Assembly (NCBI GenBank): GCA_958299035.1
Contig: CATQJL010000316.1
Span: 45,133,585 to 45,197,584 of the forward strand
DNA: 64,000 bases
DNA from: Cylicocyclus nassatus
Taxonomy: Eukaryota > Nematoda > Chromadorea > Rhabditida > Strongylidae
Direction of reading: 5' to 3'
Of this stretch, positions 57,276-64,000 are shown piece after piece. Numbering within the stretch: position 1 is the stretch's first letter; every line of letters begins with the position of its first letter. The notes below the pieces were generated by a model. That model was given only the letters and a program-made list of their open reading frames with translations. It did no database searches and was not told where the DNA came from. The position numbers were made by a program, and so were the translations under genes.

Positions 57276-58842
57276 AATTTTATCAATTTTCAAAAAAAAA
57301 TCACCCCAGTTCTGGACTCTCTTTCAATCAAAAAGGAAGTCATAATTTATCAAAAGCACTTCGATCAATAGATGAGTTTGCAAACATTGTTCAGACATAT
57401 GATTTTTTACGGATTTTTTGAGTTTTGTTGTGTCTAGGAGGGAATGTAAATGGTTTTGCCTGTTACCACGCTTTTCAGGTTTAGAAATGCGATGAAGACA
57501 GCTCTGCTTGAACTGGCAAGCATTTTTTTTACGATCTTACAAATTTTGTTACTGCTATGGCGATCGACATGTGAGGAAATTCGTGTTTTTTAGCCTATAT
57601 CCATTTACATATTAGCTTGCTGCATTACTTCCCCACTGCGGTTTTCAAAGTAATGACTTTTGAAATTATTTTTCGACAATCGCAGTCTTTTTGGAGTAAG
57701 CAATTTCTTGGCAATGGGAAGAATACTAATACTTGCAAGAAACACTATGAAGAAAAAGCAAGAACTCAATAATTGCACGCTGTTTCCTTTTCAAACTTAT
57801 TGAATGCCGCTTTTGTCATGCCGTATACGAACTGACAGGCCCAAGTAACCAGAGGTAGGTAGAAACTTCAAAAAAGTTTTATAACGAAAAAAGCTCTCCG
57901 GTGCCGAAAGATTTTCTGAGCCACATAGAAAAGAAACGCTTGTTGGTTCGCTTTAGTACATGCTTTATGTTTAATCTGGCGTCTAGCTATCGACTATATC
58001 TGCTTGCAGAAAGTTATTGCTTGTTGAACATCTTTGTGGATAATTGGTTTTCGGCATTAACAAGCAAGACGACTTTTACACGAAAGCGAATTTGTGCGTA
58101 TGCTACATTACACCCTCGCTATCGATACAATGCTTGACTTAGGTGAAAGGGGAAGAGGTGTATTGTCAAGGATTTTCTTACGAAAATGCTTGGGTAAAAT
58201 CGTATTACCATGGCCTGAGGTCTCACTCATACAATTCATTCTCTATTCGAATGCGCTTCCACGTGTTGCGCGCTATCCCGCTGAGCACGAGGCATTTGGC
58301 TGCGATACCCTTTTCTTTAATGTTCTACAGTAACTTCTATCAACTATACGTCATAGTGTTACTCTTTATTTGTACTTTCACAATGACAACATCGCTAATC
58401 CCTGTTTTTTGATTCAAACGAGAAACCTGGCAAAAACCGTGTTTTTGAAACACTTGTTTTTTGAGTTCTCTTCAAGCGGTTTTCTCGTGCGTGGTTGTCG
58501 CCGAGCTTACTTTTTTCGATTCTAGCAGTAAGTCTGTCCGAAAGTTTTCAAATGAGTGTCGTTCATAGCTTATTATTAGAGTGATTTAACAACCATTTCT
58601 TTCATGCTGGGCGTCATGCTCAGAGTGATGAGAAGGATAAAACTGACACCTCGTCTGAAAGATTTAGAGCACTCGTTAAAGAAATTCCTTGAAGGTCATC
58701 AATTTTTTCGTTTTTTTCCTTAGTACACACTAAGATGGTTCTTTTGAGATTATTACCAGTGAAACACTAATCTTTCCTCCTCTACCGCACAAACTGTGGC
58801 TAGCCGGGTCCTGGAACGAAAACCTGCAGTTCGGAATGCCAC
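57276..58842. other. Intergenic, nothing recognised
   Basis: Short frames exist (for example 57,901-58,137 and 58,143-58,412, plus), but none has splice context, a domain or support from a repeat family. No inverted repeat or microsatellite stands out. Confidence 0.5.
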
Positions 58843-59707
58843 CAGGGCCCGGCACGCGTTGGTTTGGAGGTTTTTAGAAAACGAAGTCCCACTGACTTCG
58901 CGAAAATTTACGAAGTCCTCTCGATGTGAAAATCAGTAGAGAAACCCTTATTCAAAAAAAAAAGGAACCAAAAAGCGAAGAAAGCGCATTTTGAGGTATG
59001 TAATATAATAAAAAAGCAAAAAGAAAACATTTCGAGTAGATTAAAGGCTCTGCCATCAGGTATAGTACCATTTTGATGCTGGAAATGTCGAAAATCTCTT
59101 AGGCCAACCAAATCTGTAGCCTCAACAATCCTGCGATGCATTTTCGCCACATATTTCAAAGGACACCGCAAGTGATTGGAGCGCAATATCTATCAATGCG
59201 TAGAATTATACTACTTTTGACTCAAAAAAAGGGGACAGGCAACGGTTTGATTCGCTCTCTTTACTATATGATAGATTTTTGACCGTTCTAATCGTCCAAA
59301 TCAAAAAGGTCCAAAACTTATGTGAACTCTCCGATATTTATGCTCCGAACCAACCCAGTTGGTTTGATAGTTGGTCTAGAAACCAACAAATCCGAGAACG
59401 GATATTAGGACACATAAGTTTTGGAAACTTTTTACATAACATAGTTTGGAGTAATATTGTATACACATAGCCCAAATTCGGAGCCATTTGATTGTTTGTG
59501 CGCTGTAAACAAGCCATTTGTTTGTTTGAATCTTGCATTCGAAATTCGCGCGCTTGCGAAAGAACACCTTCAACTCGTGAAACCTGACATGTTCGTCGTG
59601 TTTTTTTTTGACGCTTCCTCCAGGACCTCATAAAAACGATGCCCCCGTTGCTTCTATCTCCAAAAGCGAAGTCCAGTTTGACCCCAAACCATCGGTGCCG
59701 GGCCCTG
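58843..59707. mobile_element. hAT-like element, 865 bp, with perfect 8-bp target duplication
   Basis: The ends are CAGGGCCCGGCACG at 58,843 and GTGCCGGGCCCTG ending at 59,707. AATGCCAC is duplicated exactly on both sides (58,835-58,842 and 59,708-59,715). Subterminal motifs ACGAAGTCC near both ends match the shorter copies at 7,825 and 25,033. The internal frame on the minus strand (59,338-59,718) runs out of the element and shows no transposase residues. It is probably a longer non-autonomous derivative. Confidence 0.88.
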
Positions 59708-59756
59708 AATGCCACCAAATGAATGTTTCAAACCCATTGTAGCGTTTGTCCGGTTT

Positions 59757-60148
59757 TTAACACATTCACGACCGGATTATTTTTCGATAACTGCCATTTC
59801 TGATCAGAGCATATTCCGCAATATCAAGATTGCGAAATTGTTCTGACTATTGGATCCTTGGCCTGAAATCAGCTTTATCGTGAATCAGCAAATCAAAAGT
59901 TTGGCACCCGCCATACTTGATCCGCTTGATCCGCTTCGTCATTGGTCGATTCAGTGGATTGAGCAATAGCGAAGCGGTTCTCCGCTTGATCCGCTTGATC
60001 CACTTCATCCGCTTCACTATTGGTTAGTTCACTGAACTGACCAATGATGAAGCGGATCAAGCGGATCAAGTGGATTAAGCGGATCACGTATGGCGGGTGC
60101 CTTAAGCATACGATTCGGCGGTGGGGCGTATGGTCGTGAATGTGTTGA
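59757..60148. mobile_element. Nested fold-back element with GATCCGCTT repeats
   Basis: The outer ends AACACATTCACGACC (59,759) and GGTCGTGAATGTGTT (60,132) are inverted. Inside, GGCACCCGCCATAC (59,902) and GTATGGCGGGTGCC (about 60,088) form a second inverted pair. Between these lie tandem GATCCGCTT units in one orientation, then their inverse (AAGCGGATC), then sequence around ATTGGTCGATTCAGTGG. This gives a two-layer palindrome. The minus-strand frame across it (59,893-60,213) is a translation of the repeat. Confidence 0.78.
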
Positions 60149-61816
60149 AAGTTGCTTTTGCTAACTGTTTTGCATCTTATTTCATCTTCAGACAAACTCC
60201 ATTGGCGTCTCATCTCTAGACTATCAATGGTATGATACAGGCTTGCATTCTCGCTAGACTGGGGATTTTATGGATTAGTAAGCATCGGAAAGAGCAAAAA
60301 AAGCGCTTCTAATGCCACAATTACTATCCCATTAAAATAAAAACAACAACAAAAACGGTGAGAAGCTTTGCAGCAAGTTAGTAGAAATTAGGTCGCTGCT
60401 ATTTTTGTCAGTCTTTTGCACCGATCCGCAAATTCAGTCAAGAAAAGGCAAACAAATATTTTGAGCTCTATCTAATGGAGAATTTTTTTTCCCAACAGTT
60501 CTGTTCACTTACGACTTTTGAAACGAGCGAGGAGATACCATAGCTTACGACTTTTCAGTTCTGCCATGTCTGAGCTTTGCTGATTTTTTGGGACCTTTAT
60601 TTCAGATTTTTGCTTTGAAGGGTGTCGACAGCTCTCAGATAGGGCCATACTTTTCTAAACTAAGGCAGATTTTCTGTTTATTCCAACTTCGCATTTAGAA
60701 CTTTGCTGGATAACTTTTCAAAAGTAATGAGTTCTGAATAAATCGCATAAAACCTAAAAGCACCAAACTGCACGATCTTCAGAATATTGGTGCAGCAAAA
60801 CTGATAAATGTTATCAGTGGCCCTACATAGTAAATAAGTGTCTGTCGCTTCATATTGAGTTCCCGAAGAAATGTTGAGGAAAATGCGATAGAAATTAATC
60901 TCATCAAAAAATTGCTTTTTGGAGTTTTCAATCAAAAATCACAACTTTTTAAAGAAAGCTCGATCAGCGCAGATTTTGCTCAGCTAGGAAGAGCAGGTTA
61001 AGAACCTGTGACATCGGCTCTTTCAGATTTTTTTGCACAGTTTTCGGATTTTTAGCGGGCTTGCCAAATCACCATCTGAAACAATTTACTTTTCCCATTT
61101 TTATCTCTGCGATTGGAGCATGAAAGAGCGATTAAAGGCAGCGTCCGTGCAAGCAGTCGATTTTGAGATTTTGTGCTTATCCGGGCCTATTCGCTATGCT
61201 GGATCCGAAAATCTACACTGGAGAGCGCGAAAACGGCGAAAAGGGCTATAAAGCAGGAAGGAAGTTAGAAATGGGCAGGTCTTTCTCAATGTGAATTTAC
61301 TTTCCCAGCTTCTGGAGCGATCTTCTCAGTTACGCTAGCCGTCCTGACATCACCACCGGCCAAGTGCGAACGCGTGACTTGAAATCGGAACCGGCAAGAT
61401 CGCTTCGGAAGCTGGGAGCGTGAATATAGAATATACAGTGGGGAGAACATCGCTCAGACGTTGCGCTCTCCAGTGTAGATTTTTGAATTCAGTATAGCGA
61501 GTAGGCCCGGTAAGCATAAAAATCTCAAAATCGACTTTTTGCCCGGACACTGCCGTCAAGTTGTCGTTAGGAAATACATGTATTATCTTTCTAGTGTATT
61601 TTTGCCATGCAAGATCATCGGGACAGGAAGAAGTTACAATTATGAGTGCGACAGAACTTTTGGTTGAACTTAATATATGTCCAACCGAGGGCTTTCAATT
61701 GGCGAACAGCCAGACGGCAGTGGACCTGACATGGCCGGCTCTTAATCAAGCTCAATAGAATAGCAGTCATTGTTCAACAAAGCTGATCTGTGATAGCGGC
61801 ATACGGGTTCCTACAT
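60149..61816. other. Intergenic, with a diverged inverted pair
   Basis: Most of this stretch shows nothing recognisable. TTTTGAGATTTTGTGCTTATC (about 61,159, first 20 bases) and its inverse near 61,510-61,545 (AAGCATAAAAATCTCAAAAT) define a diverged inverted pair of about 110-bp arms, 61,140-61,560, probably another old MITE. A tRNA-like motif near 60,979 is rejected below. Confidence 0.45.
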
Positions 61817-61819
61817 AGT

Positions 61820-62637
61820 ACACCGCTAGACGCGGCAGCCTGCCGCGTGCGCCGCAGCACGCAGCGTACGCCGCTGCAGTCGCAGTGAGAATACACTCAT
61901 GCACACTCTCTTTATCAACGTATTTCCATATTTGCTGCTCGTTCGTATTCTCCGAGAGTATTCCTTCAGAGTTTGTAGTCTTTTTTCTCTTTTAATTTTT
62001 AGCGGTGAAAATGTTACTTCACTCATTTTGAAGTCGTGTGCTCTCTCGACTCTTGATTTTGCACGGTTTGCGTCATGACTAACTGCATTCTGCATAATCT
62101 GATTCTAGTAGTTGTTGTTGCTATAAGTCTTTTATACAAATACATTGCCTGATGGAAGGGTTTTGATGAAAGGACAAAAATCTAGTAGCTCATGCGTAGA
62201 AATAAACAAACTAGCTAACGCAATGAAGTCATTGATGACAATAAGTTGAGCGAGATAAGTTTCGTGGAATCGAGGGCGCACACAGTATCAGAACCGAATG
62301 AGTAATCATTTGATCGACGATGAGGCAAGGCAGGGAAGAAAAATATTGCAAACTCGAAAAAAATACTACCGAAGAACAGAAACGTGCAGCAGATCTGGAG
62401 ATACATTGATAGACAGCGAAGCTGCACTGCCATGGGCATATTTTCACTCTGCAGCGGCGTACGCTGCGTGCTGCGGGTTGGGCCAGAGTGCGCGGCGTAC
62501 GCCGCGTACGCTCCTATGATGAAACATACAAAGCGTACGGGGCGTACGTCGCGTACGCCCGTACGCCGCGCAGTCTGGCTCAACCCTGCGGCGCACGCCG
62601 CAGGATGCGGCAGGCTGCCGCATCCGCGCCGTAGTAT
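61820..62637. mobile_element. GC-rich fold-back element with GCGTACGC clusters
   Basis: The left end contains GCGGCAGCCTGCCGCGTGCG. The right end (about 62,590-62,632) contains the inverse with GCAGGATGCGGCAGGCTGCC. The inner arms also pair (TATTTCCATATTTGCTGCTCG near 61,921, first 20 bases, against the segment near 62,385-62,405). Many self-complementary words such as GGCGTACGCCGCGTACGC occur at 62,498-62,570, far above the local GC level. Frames inside mirror each other. Confidence 0.72.
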
Positions 62638-64000
62638 GAAGGATAAGGTGAGAATGAGCTCTCCAAGGTAAAGGTGGTCACAGTGTTCGCAGCTTCTCCA
62701 GGGTGTAGGGTGGTGTTCTAAGTGATCGGAAATTATAAAACGTTGGGCGAGGAGGGGGGAAGAAGAGGGCTGGATGGCTGGATGTACGCCAGTAGGGGGG
62801 GGGGAGGAAGTTTCTGAAGTACGTCGGCCAAAACTTTTTGAATGTCAAGAACAATCCCAGCCGTGATGTAAAGTTATGTCTGCTGAAACCACCACAGCGC
62901 TAACCTACTTGCGCTCTCTACTATTGCAAACTGTGTTAGCGCATTGTGGTTGGCTTTTCGTTACCTATCACGGCTTTATTGGTTCATAAAAGTACGTGTA
63001 AGCAAAGATTTCTTGAAAAACTGAAAAAGCCAGAATTTTTGCATCACGCTTGAGCAACAGTACGGCAAGACTATTCATTGCATGCGCACTTAGTTCGTTC
63101 GGGTAGATGGAGCCAATGATGCTGAAATTGTTTGTGTTCTTTTGTTTCACGCTTAGTAGCCCAAAAAGATGTCAAGAGATATGGAACTGAACGACTACTG
63201 ACTATCGTGAAAATTTAGGAAATTTATGCATGAATGCTAATAAGTACGTAAGTAAAGCAAAACATGGTTCTGGGAAGTTATCTATAACAACAGAAGGAAG
63301 ATTGGAGGTTTTTCACTTAGAATCTGCTTGTAGGTAATTAATAAGATTAAAACGATCGGACTACAAGCGAACCTATCTAAGTTAGCTGGGCCATCTGGAG
63401 AGGGACATAGATATTCTTAATCAGTTTCAGCCGATAATTTCAAATATGTTTTTTCGAGTTATGGACTTTTTCCTGCGCGAAAGTGGCACACTCGTCGACT
63501 CAGCGGCATCATCATCTAAGCGCTAATACACTTGCGTTAAGCTTCTTTTTATTGGAAAAAATTGGATTTGAGACGTGCCGCTATCTCAGCACCTTTTTCT
63601 TGCACATTTTTGTCTACAGGCACTCTTCCCATGTTCAGTAGTGTGCCAATTTTGCGCAAGAAAAAGCCCATAACTCGCTCCAGAATGGTGCGCGGCAGCT
63701 AGGAATAGCATATTGGAATCAGGGTTTGAAGATGATTCTGCATATATATATGTTCTTTGCCAAAAGGTCCACCTACATTAAGTAGCTGATTTACATCTCA
63801 AAATTGCCGTTTCAAGCCTTATTGTTTCCAAAAAACGGAAAGTGGAAGGAATGATAACAACAAACGATTGGAACTGCCTCATTACGAAGGGATTGTGCTG
63901 AGGACCAGCTATTGAGACTGTATTTATTTTAATGCGAAAGTTAGAATAAAAAAAGACATGAGGGGTTTTAAGCCTCTAATTCTGACCTCAAAGATACAAA
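62638..64000. other. Intergenic to window edge
   Basis: No gene is supported. A G10-class purine run lies near 62,796-62,806. A weak minus-strand exon candidate at about 63,010-63,121 is discussed among rejected items. The window may end inside an intron or intergenic DNA. Confidence 0.4.

Noticed and set aside
60970..61015. tRNA-like text (GCTCAGCTAGGAAGAGC followed by AGGTTAAGAACCT)
   Set aside because: A D-arm-like and an anticodon-arm-like hairpin are present, but there is no GGTTCGAATCC T-arm and no acceptor stem. It could be a tRNA-derived relic but is not a tRNA gene.
63010..63121. Possible minus-strand exon after AATTTCAG (IIGSIYPNELSAHAMNSL...)
   Set aside because: It is plausible alone, but no clear donor or neighbouring exon is visible before the window edge.

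Overview
The window looks like nuclear DNA of a nematode, most likely a rhabditid or strongylid (clade V) species. It is AT-rich, acceptors follow the TTTCAG pattern, introns range from 47 nt to about 6 kb, and ATGs lie just downstream of acceptor-like sites as expected for spliced-leader trans-splicing. No bacterial operons, rRNA, convincing tRNA or CRISPR arrays were seen. The species call is inference; everything was read by eye without alignments.

Layout. (1) 1-26,352 has no convincing gene. It is a direct segmental duplication: 1-8,056 (running off the left edge) matches 11,876-26,352. The right copy is swollen by insertions, several of which have empty sites in the left copy. (2) 26,353-28,799 is intergenic. 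(3) 28,800-33,137 (minus) is a five-exon gene for a 288-residue LITAF/BRI3-like membrane zinc-ribbon protein. (4) 33,138-36,834 is a divergent intergenic region holding a large palindrome with a 9-bp minisatellite. (5) 36,889-54,550 (plus) is a fourteen-exon gene for an unrecognised ~796-residue protein: a basic N-terminus, a Cys-containing middle, then Gly/Ala/Thr-rich repeats. One base appears to be missing in exon 13, and one intron appears to be GC-AG. (6) 56,063-57,255 (minus, convergent) is a six-exon gene for a secreted, astacin-fold protein of 230 residues that has lost almost all of its zinc-site residues. (7) 57,256-64,000 is intergenic and rich in inverted-repeat elements.

The main non-genic theme is fold-back DNA transposons: long inverted repeats with TA target duplications (Tc1/mariner-like), a hAT-like family with exact 8-bp duplications and CAGGGCYCGGCA termini, Helentron/mini-me-like repeats with (TCTG)n, and a 4.9-kb nested composite inside one intron. 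The strongest biological candidates are the catalytically dead mini-astacin and the unrecognised repeat protein. The three genes show no obvious common pathway.
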